Shown one piece after another: positions 7,547-14,756 of a stretch of DNA of 18,998 bases. The first letter of the stretch is position 1. Each line of letters begins with the position of its first letter. The notes beneath the pieces were generated by a model. The model had not been told where the DNA came from and made no database searches. It saw only the letters and a program-made list of their open reading frames with translations. Source of the DNA: an uncultured Propionibacteriaceae bacterium (GTDB lineage: Bacteria; Actinomycetota; Actinomycetes; Propionibacteriales; Propionibacteriaceae). The position numbers and the translations under genes are program-made. Location of the stretch: positions 1 to 18,998 of the forward strand of contig CALKHV010000137.1 in the NCBI GenBank assembly GCA_937988865.1, written 5' to 3'.

Positions 7547-8608
7547 TCAGTCGGAGATCACGGCCGACAGGTCGTAGGCGATCGGCCGGTCGACCTGGGT
7601 CAGGGTGCAGGACTCGGGATCGCGGTCAGGACGCCAGCGCACGAACGTGACTGCATGGCGGAAGCGGCGTCCCTCGAGTTGGTCGAACGCGACCTCGACG
7701 ACGAGCGCAGGCTCAAGCGGCACGAACTCGTCGTTCCCGTTGGCGCTGAACCGTGACCGTTGGTTGGTGGCAGGAAGGGCCAGCCCTGATCCGTCGCGGA
7801 CCACGAGGGGTTCGAGTTCCTCGACGAGGGCGATGCGCATGGCCTCGCTGAAGGCGCCGATCCCACCGACGGGAACCAGACCGTGCTCGTCGTCGTACAT
7901 GCCCAGCAGCAGCGACCCGATGCCGTGGATGTTCTTGTGCCAGCGGTAACCGATGACGACAGCCTCGGCGGTGCGCTTGTGCTTGATCTTGAGCATCGTC
8001 CGCTTGCCCTGCTCGTACGCGGCGTCGCGTGGCTTGGCGACCACGCCGTCCAGGCCGGCGCCTTCAAATCGGGTGAACCAGTCGACCGCCACCGCTTCGT
8101 CGGTCGTCATCCGCGTGAGGTGCACGCCCGGCGATCCGTCGACCGAGGCGAAGATGCCCTCAAGCAGGACGCGCCGTTCGCGTTGGGGCAACTGGGTGAG
8201 GTCGTCGTCAGCCAGGGCAAGGAGATCGAAACACACGAGTTCGGCGGGCGTCTCGCGAGACAGCCGGATGATCCGTGACTCGGCGGGGTGGATGCGCTGG
8301 GACAGCGATTCCCAGTCGAGACGCTGTGCCCCCTCAGGGCCGCGACGGACGACGATCTCGGCGTCCACGATGCAGCGCGAGGGCAGGATGGCGCGGACCA
8401 ACTCGACGAGTTCGGGGAAGTAGCGGGTCAGCGCCTTCTTGCCGCGGCTGGCCAGCTCGATGTCGTCGCCATCGCGAATGACGATGCAGCGGAAGCCGTC
8501 CCACTTCGGTTCATAGGCGTATCCGCCGGGGATCGCGTCCGCGGCGGGTACGTTCGGAACGGACTTGGCGAGCATCGGCGAAATCGGCAGCGTCAGCGGG
8601 ATCGTCAT
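7547..8608 (-). CDS. ligC: ATP-dependent DNA ligase, LigC type
   Basis: About 353 aa on the minus strand. The nucleotidyltransferase core has the adenylation motif I EPKWDGFR (Lys35 forms the AMP adduct), motif III-like VCFDLLAL, motif IV GLDGVVAKP and motif V MLKIKHKRT. The C-terminal OB-fold includes VEVAFDQLEGRRFRH and FVRWRPDRDP. Size and sequence resemble mycobacterial LigC (Rv3731) rather than multi-domain LigD: no polymerase or phosphoesterase domain is fused. It would seal nicks using ATP as an accessory to the essential NAD-dependent ligase. I prefer ATG 8608 because AGGA lies 7 nt upstream; a GTG at 8614 is possible. It converges on recN with a 22-nt gap and occupies the place where M. 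tuberculosis has Rv1697-Rv1698. Confidence 0.9.
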   Translation of the reverse strand: MTIPLTLPISPMLAKSVPNVPAADAIPGGYAYEPKWDGFRCIVIRDGDDIELASRGKKALTRYFPELVELVRAILPSRCIVDAEIVVRRGPEGAQRLDWESLSQRIHPAESRIIRLSRETPAELVCFDLLALADDDLTQLPQRERRVLLEGIFASVDGSPGVHLTRMTTDEAVAVDWFTRFEGAGLDGVVAKPRDAAYEQGKRTMLKIKHKRTAEAVVIGYRWHKNIHGIGSLLLGMYDDEHGLVPVGGIGAFSEAMRIALVEELEPLVVRDGSGLALPATNQRSRFSANGNDEFVPLEPALVVEVAFDQLEGRRFRHAVTFVRWRPDRDPESCTLTQVDRPIAYDLSAVISD

Positions 8609-8628
8609 CGACACATCCTGTCATCAAC

Positions 8629-8644
8629 ACGCCCGGCCGGGCGT
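8629..8644. other. 16-bp perfect palindrome in the ligC/pyrG divergent region
   Basis: ACGCCCGGCCGGGCGT is self-complementary and lies between the divergent ligC and pyrG starts, so it is unlikely to be a terminator for either. It could be an operator or simply a GC-rich chance palindrome. A second, imperfect dyad CGGCA-AG-TGCCG lies at 8665-8676, just before the pyrG -10-like box. Confidence 0.35.
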
Positions 8645-8685
8645 CCGCAGAAGTCGTCGGGTTACGGCAAGTGCCGACCATGGCT

Positions 8686-8691
8686 TAGGCT
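8686..8691 (+). promoter_or_regulatory. -10-like box for a leaderless pyrG transcript
   Basis: TAGGCT lies 8 nt before the pyrG GTG at 8700, with no Shine-Dalgarno in between. A weak TTACGG sits 18 nt upstream (8662-8667). As pyrG reads away from ligC it needs a promoter in this gap, which strengthens the call. Confidence 0.5.
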
Positions 8692-8699
8692 GAAACCCC

Positions 8700-10394
8700 G
8701 TGGGGACCTCGAAGCAAGTCAAGCATGTGTTCGTGACCGGTGGCGTTGCCTCGTCCCTCGGGAAGGGTCTGACGGCGTCCAGCCTCGGCAGCCTTCTGGT
8801 GGCGCGTGGTCTGAAGGTCACGATGCAGAAGCTCGACCCGTATCTGAACGTCGATCCCGGGACGATGAACCCCTTCCAGCATGGTGAGGTGTTCGTCACC
8901 GACGACGGGGCCGAGACCGATCTCGACATCGGCCACTACGAGCGATTCCTCGACGTCAACCTGAACGCGGACGCCAATGTGACGACGGGCAAGGTCTATT
9001 CCTCCGTCATCGCCAAGGAGCGCCGCGGTGACTACCTCGGTGACACCGTGCAGGTCATTCCGCACATCACGAACGAGATCAAGGCCGAGATGCTCGCGAT
9101 GGCCACCAAGGGCATCGATGTCGTGATCCACGAGATCGGTGGCACGGTCGGCGACATCGAATCCCTTCCGTTCCTTGAGGCTGCCCGTCAGGTGCGCCAC
9201 GAGATCGGACGCGACAACGTGTTCTTCCTCCACGTGTCGCTGGTGCCCTACATCGGCCCGTCCGGCGAGCTCAAGACCAAGCCGACCCAGCACTCCGTCG
9301 CTGCACTGCGCCAGGTGGGCATCCAGCCGGACGCCATCGTGTGCCGCGCCAACCGCGAACTCACCGAAGGGGTGAAGAAGAAGATCGCGCTCATGTGCGA
9401 CGTCGACGAGGAGGCTGTGGTCAGCTGCATCGACGCCCCGTCGATCTATGAGATCCCGAAGGTGCTGCACCGCGAAGGTCTGGACGCCTACGTCGTCCGC
9501 CGACTCAACCTGTCGTTCCGCGACGTTGACTGGACGGCCTGGAACGACCTGCTCGACCGCGTCCAGAGTCCTCGCGAAGAGGTCACGATCGCCCTGGTCG
9601 GCAAGTACATCGACCTCCCGGACGCCTATTTGTCCGTGTCGGAGGCGCTGCGTGCGGGTGGCTTCGCGAACTGGGCGAAGGTGAACATCCGGTGGGTCGC
9701 CAGCGACGGCTGCGAGACCGAGGAGGGCGCCCACGCCGCGCTCGACGACGTCGACGGCATCGTGGTGCCGGGAGGCTTCGGCATTCGCGGCGTCGAGGGC
9801 AAGGTCGGAGCCATCAGGTTCGCGCGCGAGAACCAGATCCCCATCCTCGGCCTGTGTCTGGGCCTGCAGTGCATGGTGATCGAGGTCGCGAGAGACCTCG
9901 CGGGTATTGCGGACGCCAACTCGAGCGAGTTCGACCCCGAGACGACGCACCCGGTGATCGCCACCATGGCTGAGCAGCGCGACATCGTCGAGGGTGGCGG
10001 TGACCTGGGTGGCTCGATGCGCCTCGGCAGCTACCACGCCGACCTGGGCAAGGGCAGCGTGGTGGCCAGGCTGTACGGGCGGACGAAAGTGGACGAGCGC
10101 CACCGGCACCGCTACGAGGTCAACAACGCCTACCGTGCTCAACTGGAACAGGCCGGGCTGGTCTTCTCGGGCCTGTCGCCCGACCGGAACCTCGTGGAGT
10201 TCATCGAACTTCCGCCCTCGATGCACCCCTTCTTCGTCGCGACCCAGGCTCACCCGGAGCTGAAGTCGAGGCCCACGCGTCCGCACCCGCTCTTCAGGGG
10301 TCTTGTCGAGGCAGCGGTTGCGCGCAAGACCTCCGCGCGACTGCCCGTCGACGAGCTTCCGGCGAAGACCACGAAATCTCGGTCGCACGGATGA
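8700..10394 (+). CDS. pyrG: CTP synthase
   Basis: 564 aa, two domains. The N-terminal synthetase domain (about residues 1-270) carries the P-loop VASSLGKGLTASSLG and the family block NPFQHGEVFVTDDGAETDLD. The C-terminal glutamine amidotransferase domain has the nucleophile C386 in LGLCLGLQ and the HPE of the catalytic triad in QAHPEL. It aminates UTP to CTP using glutamine and ATP. Length is close to that of other actinobacterial CTP synthases. Start GTG 8700 gives the usual short N-terminus before KHVFVTGG. The stop overlaps the Nudix gene start (ATGA). The complementary strand also has a long open frame, but it only mirrors pyrG. Confidence 0.97.
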   Translation: MGTSKQVKHVFVTGGVASSLGKGLTASSLGSLLVARGLKVTMQKLDPYLNVDPGTMNPFQHGEVFVTDDGAETDLDIGHYERFLDVNLNADANVTTGKVYSSVIAKERRGDYLGDTVQVIPHITNEIKAEMLAMATKGIDVVIHEIGGTVGDIESLPFLEAARQVRHEIGRDNVFFLHVSLVPYIGPSGELKTKPTQHSVAALRQVGIQPDAIVCRANRELTEGVKKKIALMCDVDEEAVVSCIDAPSIYEIPKVLHREGLDAYVVRRLNLSFRDVDWTAWNDLLDRVQSPREEVTIALVGKYIDLPDAYLSVSEALRAGGFANWAKVNIRWVASDGCETEEGAHAALDDVDGIVVPGGFGIRGVEGKVGAIRFARENQIPILGLCLGLQCMVIEVARDLAGIADANSSEFDPETTHPVIATMAEQRDIVEGGGDLGGSMRLGSYHADLGKGSVVARLYGRTKVDERHRHRYEVNNAYRAQLEQAGLVFSGLSPDRNLVEFIELPPSMHPFFVATQAHPELKSRPTRPHPLFRGLVEAAVARKTSARLPVDELPAKTTKSRSHG

Positions 10395-11047
10395 CCGAGG
10401 GGCGCGGGGTGCCGGCGTCCGACCTGCCCGAGACCTGGGAGGTCGTGCGCCACGAGGTGCTCGGACGCGGACGCGTGAGTGATTTCGTCGAGGACGACGT
10501 GCTCACCCCGTCGGGTGAACCCATCACGCGCCAGTACCTCACCCATCCCGGCGCTGTGGCGATCCTGGCCGTGGACGACGACGATCGCGTCGTCGTGATC
10601 GACCAGTACCGCCACCCGGTCGGCATGACGCTGGTCGAGGTGCCGGCAGGTTTGCTCGATGCCGAGGGCGAGTCGTCGCTTGCGGCGGCTGAACGTGAGT
10701 TGGCCGAGGAGGCGCTGCTGGCGGCGTCCGACTGGCGCGTGCTCGTCGACCTGCTGAGCTCACCCGGCGGGAACCAGGAGACGCTGCGGGTGTTCCTGGC
10801 CCGCGGGCTCGCCGAGGCCCCGCGTCCGGACGGATTCGAGGTCGAGGGCGAGGAGGCGCACATGTCGGTGCACTGGGTGCCCTTTGCCGACCTGCTCGAC
10901 GGAATCTACGCCGGAACGTTCGGCTCGCCCGGCCTGGTCGTCGGCGTCCTCGCCTATGAAGCTGCGCGCCGAGGGGGTCGGCTCGACCAACTCAGGCATC
11001 CGGGCGCCCACTGGCCGGCCAGACACGCGATCGCCGCCCGGGGCTGA
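10391..11047 (+). CDS. Nudix hydrolase, ADP-ribose pyrophosphatase-like
   Basis: 218 aa. The fold begins with a strand block VVRHEVLGRGRVSDF, followed by the ADPRase-like VIDQYRHPVGMTLVEVPAGLLD and the Nudix helix ERELAEEALL. The metal-binding REx(2)EE residues are present, but the glycine after EE in the usual box (EExG) is Ala-Leu here, and one extra residue lies between the first Gly and Glu. It resembles the syntenic Rv1700 ADP-ribose pyrophosphatase of M. tuberculosis, which also follows pyrG. The likely reaction is ADP-ribose to AMP plus ribose 5-phosphate. Start ATG 10391 overlaps the pyrG stop; xerD begins 1 nt after the stop, so the three genes are probably one transcript. Confidence 0.88.
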   Translation: MTEGRGVPASDLPETWEVVRHEVLGRGRVSDFVEDDVLTPSGEPITRQYLTHPGAVAILAVDDDDRVVVIDQYRHPVGMTLVEVPAGLLDAEGESSLAAAERELAEEALLAASDWRVLVDLLSSPGGNQETLRVFLARGLAEAPRPDGFEVEGEEAHMSVHWVPFADLLDGIYAGTFGSPGLVVGVLAYEAARRGGRLDQLRHPGAHWPARHAIAARG

Positions 11048-11048
11048 G

Positions 11049-11978
11049 ATGGACGCCGTGACCGACCTGGTGCGCGACTATCTCTCGCACCTGTCGGTCG
11101 AGCGCGGGCTCTCGCCCAACACCGTCGCGGCCTACACACGCGATCTGACGCGCTACGTCGACCACCTCCATGCCCGCGGCATCAGCAGTCTGTCCGAGGT
11201 GGCCACCCAGGACATCTCCGAGTTCCAGCAGGGTTTGGCCGAGGGGGACGCCGATCACGCGCCGTTGGCGCCTGCCTCGGTGGCCCGGATGGTCGTGGCG
11301 GTGCGTAACCTGCACCGGTTCGCCGCGTCCGAGGTGCCGGGGGCGAGCGATCCCGCGTCCACCATCACGCCACCGAGGCTCGCGCGGCACCTGCCCAAGG
11401 CCCTTTCGGTCGCCCAGGTGCAGACCCTCCTTGACGCCTGCGACCGCACCGAGCCACTCGGGCTCCGGGACGCGGCGCTGCTCGAGCTCCTCTACGGAAC
11501 CGGCGGACGCATCAGTGAGATCGTAGGTCTCGACGTCGATGACCTCACTCGCGCCATCGCCGACCCCGACGCCGGCCTCAGGCTCGTGGGGAAGGGTGAC
11601 AAGGAGCGATGGGTACCGCTCGGGAGCTTCGCCCGCGAGGCGGTGGACGCGTGGCTCGTGCGGGGACGCCCGGTCTTCGCCCCTCGCGGAAGGCCGACGC
11701 CCGCCCTACTGCTCAACACTCGTGGTGCCCGGTTGTCGCGCCAGAGCGCGTGGCAGGTGGTGCGCGACTGCGCGTCCCGGGGTGGCGTGGAGGTCGACGT
11801 CTCGCCGCACAGCCTGCGACACTCGTTCGCCACCCATCTGCTCGACGGCGGCGCGGATGTGCGAGTTGTGCAGGTACTGCTCGGCCACGCCTCGGTGACG
11901 ACCACACAGATCTACACGCTCGTGACCGTCGACCACCTGCGAGAGGTGTACCTGACCTCTCACCCGCGGGCGTACTAG
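11049..11978 (+). CDS. xerD: Tyrosine recombinase XerD
   Basis: 309 aa. The N-terminal SAM-like DNA-binding domain (residues 5-100; YLSHLSVERGLSPNTVAAY) precedes the catalytic domain. The catalytic residues are all present: R154 (GTGGRISEI), K182 (GKGDKERWVP), H254 and R257 (SPHSLRHSFATHLL), H280 (LLGHASVTTTQ) and nucleophile Y289 (IYT). Together with XerC it resolves chromosome dimers at dif. Placement between the Nudix gene and parA is the standard actinobacterial xerD location. ATG 11049 is preferred; GTG 11058 is a close alternative. Neither has a strong Shine-Dalgarno, consistent with coupling to the Nudix gene. No dif-like sequence is seen nearby, as expected since dif lies near the terminus. 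Confidence 0.95.
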   Translation: MDAVTDLVRDYLSHLSVERGLSPNTVAAYTRDLTRYVDHLHARGISSLSEVATQDISEFQQGLAEGDADHAPLAPASVARMVVAVRNLHRFAASEVPGASDPASTITPPRLARHLPKALSVAQVQTLLDACDRTEPLGLRDAALLELLYGTGGRISEIVGLDVDDLTRAIADPDAGLRLVGKGDKERWVPLGSFAREAVDAWLVRGRPVFAPRGRPTPALLLNTRGARLSRQSAWQVVRDCASRGGVEVDVSPHSLRHSFATHLLDGGADVRVVQVLLGHASVTTTQIYTLVTVDHLREVYLTSHPRAY

Positions 11979-11981
11979 TCT
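11976..11981 (+). promoter_or_regulatory. Possible -10 box for the parA-scpAB operon
   Basis: TAGTCT starts with the xerD stop codon. CTGACC at 11952-11957 is a possible -35 with an 18-nt spacer. Transcription would begin near 11988-11989, just at an ATG that opens a 10-codon frame, and the parA Shine-Dalgarno AGGAGG follows at 12006-12011. Confidence 0.4.
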
Positions 11982-11988
11982 GTGACCG

Positions 11989-12021
11989 ATGTTGTCGATC
12001 CCGTCAGGAGGGGTTCAGTGA
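11989..12021 (+). CDS. Possible leaderless 10-residue leader peptide before parA
   Basis: ATG 11989 lies 7 nt after the -10-like TAGTCT. The frame reads MLSIPSGGVQ and stops at TGA 12019-12021, overlapping the parA GTG (12018) as GTGA. It spans the parA Shine-Dalgarno, so ribosomes translating it would end exactly at the parA start. Very short frames arise by chance easily; there is no direct evidence of translation. Confidence 0.25.
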   Translation: MLSIPSGGVQ

Positions 12022-12947
12022 ACGACGAGGTCTTGGACGTCGGTCTGTTCGAGGTGCCCCCCGCGGCGGAGGCGGCGTCCGCGGACGTCGATGCTGTCGA
12101 GGTGGTGATCGGTGCCACCGGGCGGCCCTTCCCGGTGCTCCCCGAACCCACGCCACCCCCTGACGGCCCCAAGCACGCGCTGATCATCGCCATGTGCAAC
12201 CAGAAGGGCGGCGTCGGAAAGACCACGACCACCATCAATCTGGGGGCTGCGCTCGCCGAGACCGGACGCTCGGTGCTCCTGGTCGACTTCGATCCCCAGG
12301 GGTCCCTGTCGGTCGGCCTGGGAGTCAATCCCAACGTGTTGTCGAAGAGCATCTACAACCTGCTGCTGAGCAGGGAGTTCACCGTGGACGAGGTCATCAC
12401 GCCCACGACGGTCGAGAACATGGACCTCCTGCCCAGCAACATCGACCTGTCGGCGGCAGAAGTGCAACTGGTCAGCGAGGTCGCGCGCGAGCAGACCCTG
12501 TCGCGGGTTCTGGAGAAGGTGCGGGACCGCTACGACGTGATCCTCATCGACTGCGCCCCGTCGCTTGGCCTGTTGACGGTCAACGCGCTCACGGCTGCGG
12601 ACAAGGTCATCATCCCGCTGGAGTGCGAGTTCTTCGCCCTCCGCGGTGTGGCCCTGCTGACCGACACCATTTCGAAGGTGACCGATCGGCTCAACCCGAA
12701 GCTTGAGTTGCTGGGCATCCTCGGCACGATGTACGACGCCCGGACGCTGCACAGCCGCGAGGTGCTCGACCGCGTGGTCCAGGCGTTCGGTGACAAGGTC
12801 TTCCACACCGTCATCCGGAGAACCATCAAGTTCCCCGAGACCACGGTCGCGGGTGAGCCGATCACCACCTACGCGTCCTCGTCGCCCGGCGCGGCGGCGT
12901 TCCGTTCCCTCGCCCGAGAGGTGCTCGCCCTGTGCCACGCCGTGTGA
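12018..12947 (+). CDS. parA: ParA-family chromosome-partitioning ATPase (orphan, scpAB-linked)
   Basis: 309 aa. The deviant Walker A KGGVGKTT is at residues 63-70, switch I-like LLVDFDPQGSLS follows, and Walker B is VILIDCAPSLGLLTVNAL. A Pro/Ala/acidic N-terminal extension of about 50 residues precedes the ATPase core, as in Rv1708-type proteins. GTG 12018 is chosen because AGGAGG lies 6 nt upstream; GTG 11982 is the upstream alternative. ParA proteins form ATP-dependent dimers on DNA and move or position cargo. No parB follows; instead a small ribbon-helix-helix-like gene overlaps its stop, then scpA and scpB, which suggests a role with the condensin-like SMC-ScpAB complex rather than the canonical origin ParABS system (inference). 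Confidence 0.92.
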   Translation: MNDEVLDVGLFEVPPAAEAASADVDAVEVVIGATGRPFPVLPEPTPPPDGPKHALIIAMCNQKGGVGKTTTTINLGAALAETGRSVLLVDFDPQGSLSVGLGVNPNVLSKSIYNLLLSREFTVDEVITPTTVENMDLLPSNIDLSAAEVQLVSEVAREQTLSRVLEKVRDRYDVILIDCAPSLGLLTVNALTAADKVIIPLECEFFALRGVALLTDTISKVTDRLNPKLELLGILGTMYDARTLHSREVLDRVVQAFGDKVFHTVIRRTIKFPETTVAGEPITTYASSSPGAAAFRSLAREVLALCHAV

Positions 12948-13288
12948 GCCTGCCGGGCGCGTCCGAGCTGTTCCGGGCCACCGAGGAGCCGGCAGTCGAG
13001 GTGGCCGCGTCCCCGAGCCAGGGGAGTGGTGGGAGCGTTGCGTCCCCGCCGGTTGAGCCCGAGGGGGCGCAGAAGGCAACAGGTCGGGTGCGGCACGACG
13101 AAAAGATCACCGTGTACGTGAGCTCCGATGAACTCATGGCTCTCGAGGAGGGACGCCTGCTCCTGCGTCGCGACGGACTGGCGGCCGATCGTGGGCGCAT
13201 CGTGCGGGAGTCGATCGCGCTCGCCATGGAAGACCTTCGGGTCAACGGGGCCGCGTCGGCCCTGGCCCGCCGCCTGGCGGGACGGTGA
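12944..13288 (+). CDS. Small ribbon-helix-helix-like protein between parA and scpA
   Basis: 114 aa. Residues 1-50 are low complexity (Ala, Ser, Pro, Glu, Gly). The C-terminal part has the strand KITVYVS (54-60), helix DELMALEEGRLLLRRDG (62-78), a short turn and helix RGRIVRESIALAMEDLR (83-99), the strand-helix-helix order of MetJ/Arc DNA-binding proteins. I recognise the pattern but no named family. Both ends are fused into the operon: GTG 12944 overlaps the parA stop and its stop overlaps scpA, each as GTGA. A further GTG at 12932 is possible but less economical. By analogy with ParA-RHH pairs of plasmids (ParM/ParG-like and omega proteins) it could be the DNA-binding partner of this orphan ParA; that is inference. 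Confidence 0.75.
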   Translation: MSLPGASELFRATEEPAVEVAASPSQGSGGSVASPPVEPEGAQKATGRVRHDEKITVYVSSDELMALEEGRLLLRRDGLAADRGRIVRESIALAMEDLRVNGAASALARRLAGR

Positions 13289-14127
13289 GCCCAGCAGCGA
13301 AACGCGTCCCTGCCGAGGCTGACTCGACGCGAGCGGGCGACTTCCACGTGCGGCTCGACAACTTCGAGGGCCCGTTCGACCTGCTCCTCCAGCTCATCTC
13401 GCGCCACAAGCTCGACGTCACCGAGATCTCGCTGTCGAAGGTCACGGACGAGTTCATCGCCACCGTTCTCGCGGGCGGCAAAGTCTGGGACCTCGACCAG
13501 ACGAGTTCATTTCTGGTCGTGGCCGCGACCCTCCTGGACCTGAAGGCGGCTCGCCTGCTGCCGCAGGGCGAGGTCGACGATCCTGAGGACCTCGCACTGC
13601 TTGAGGCACGCGACCTGCTCTTCGCCCGGCTCCTGCAGTACCGCGCCTTCAAGGCAGTGTCGGCATGGATCGCCCGGACGCTCGGAGTCGAGGCCGGACG
13701 CTTCGCCCGACCCGGGGGCCTCGAGCCCGCCTTCGCGGCCCTGATGCCCGAGGTGCGGATCCCGGCGTCCCCAGACCGGTTGGCCCAGTTGGCCGCGCGA
13801 GCGCTGGCGCCGAAAGAGGTGCTCGAGATCTCTCTGGAGCACCTGCATGCGCCGATGGTCAGCGTCCGGGACCAGGCCGGCGTCCTGGTCGACAGGCTGA
13901 GGCGCAGCGGGACGGCCACGTTCCGGGCGCTCACCGGGGACGCTGACCGCCTCACCACCGTCGCGCGGTTCCTGGCCCTGCTGGAATTGTTCCGCGAGGG
14001 TGTGGTGGGATTCGAGCAGCTGACCCCGCTGGGGGAGCTGACAGTCCGATGGACGGGGGACGAGACGTCCGAGTTGGAGATTTCCGACGAGTTCGACACC
14101 GCCCCGGGCGGAGAGGGGGAGGCATGA
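13285..14127 (+). CDS. scpA: Segregation and condensation protein ScpA
   Basis: 280 aa, the kleisin subunit of the SMC-ScpA-ScpB complex. The N-terminal SMC-neck-binding part has the ScpA hallmark FHVRLDNFEGPFDLLLQLI (about residues 19-37) followed by KLDVTEISLSKVTDEFI and FLVVAATLLDLKAARLLP. The C-terminal winged helix that binds the SMC head is visible as VGFEQLTPLGELTVRW. An acidic tail ends the protein. GTG 13285 overlaps the stop of the ribbon-helix-helix-like gene and the 3' end overlaps scpB (ATGA), consistent with stoichiometric co-expression. Confidence 0.95.
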   Translation: MSPAAKRVPAEADSTRAGDFHVRLDNFEGPFDLLLQLISRHKLDVTEISLSKVTDEFIATVLAGGKVWDLDQTSSFLVVAATLLDLKAARLLPQGEVDDPEDLALLEARDLLFARLLQYRAFKAVSAWIARTLGVEAGRFARPGGLEPAFAALMPEVRIPASPDRLAQLAARALAPKEVLEISLEHLHAPMVSVRDQAGVLVDRLRRSGTATFRALTGDADRLTTVARFLALLELFREGVVGFEQLTPLGELTVRWTGDETSELEISDEFDTAPGGEGEA

Positions 14128-14756
14128 GCGACATCGGGGCGCCGATCGAGGCGATGCTCCTGATGGCGGACGCACCACTCACCGCCATGGAGATGGCGGA
14201 GACCCTGGACGTCCCGACGTCCGAGGTGGATGCGGCGCTGACCGCGCTGCAGGACTTCTACGACCACACCGGGCGGGGCTTCGAGCTGCGTCAGGTGGCC
14301 GGCGGATGGCGCTACTACACGCGGGTCGAGCACGCCACGGTGCTCTCCCGCTGGGTTCTGGAGGGTCAACAGTCCAAGCTCTCGCAGGCGGCGCTCGAGA
14401 CGCTCGCCGTGATCGCCTACACCCAACCGATCTCGCGCGCCCGGATTTCGGTGGTGCGCGGAGTGAACGTCGACGGAGTCGTTCGGACGCTCCTGGCCCG
14501 CGACCTCATCACCGAGGCCGACCATGACGCGGAAACCGGGGCGCAGCTCTTCGTCACCACTGACTACTTCCTTGAACGCATGGGGCTCGCGAGCCTTGGC
14601 GATCTTCCTCCGCTGGCCCCCCATCTCCCCAACGCCAGCGAGCTCGAGTTCGAGCTCAGCCAGTTGGCGCACACACCCCAGTTCGCGTCCGACGCGGACG
14701 ACCACCCTGCCGATGCACCGTCGGGGGACAATGCTCCCGGAGAGGACGACGAATGA
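14124..14756 (+). CDS. scpB: Segregation and condensation protein ScpB
   Basis: 210 aa. Two winged-helix units: the first from residue 5 (IEAMLLMADAPLTAMEMAETL) to about 90, with GRGFELRQVAGGWRYYTR; the second from LSQAALETLAVIAYTQPISR to TTDYFLERMGL, the most conserved ScpB segment. It dimerises and binds the middle of ScpA to shape the SMC ring. The C-terminal 35 residues are acidic low complexity. ATG 14124 overlaps the scpA stop and its own stop overlaps rluB (ATGA). Confidence 0.95.
   Translation: MSDIGAPIEAMLLMADAPLTAMEMAETLDVPTSEVDAALTALQDFYDHTGRGFELRQVAGGWRYYTRVEHATVLSRWVLEGQQSKLSQAALETLAVIAYTQPISRARISVVRGVNVDGVVRTLLARDLITEADHDAETGAQLFVTTDYFLERMGLASLGDLPPLAPHLPNASELEFELSQLAHTPQFASDADDHPADAPSGDNAPGEDDE

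Noticed and set aside
8685..10388. A 567-codon open frame on the minus strand opposite pyrG
   Set aside because: It mirrors pyrG codon for codon; the translation is low-complexity His/Asp/Val/Arg without a recognisable domain. Long antisense frames are common in high-GC DNA.
11900..12020. dif site or parS site near xerD/parA
   Set aside because: No 28-bp dif-like pair of arms and no canonical parS (TGTTTCACGTGAAACA type) is visible.
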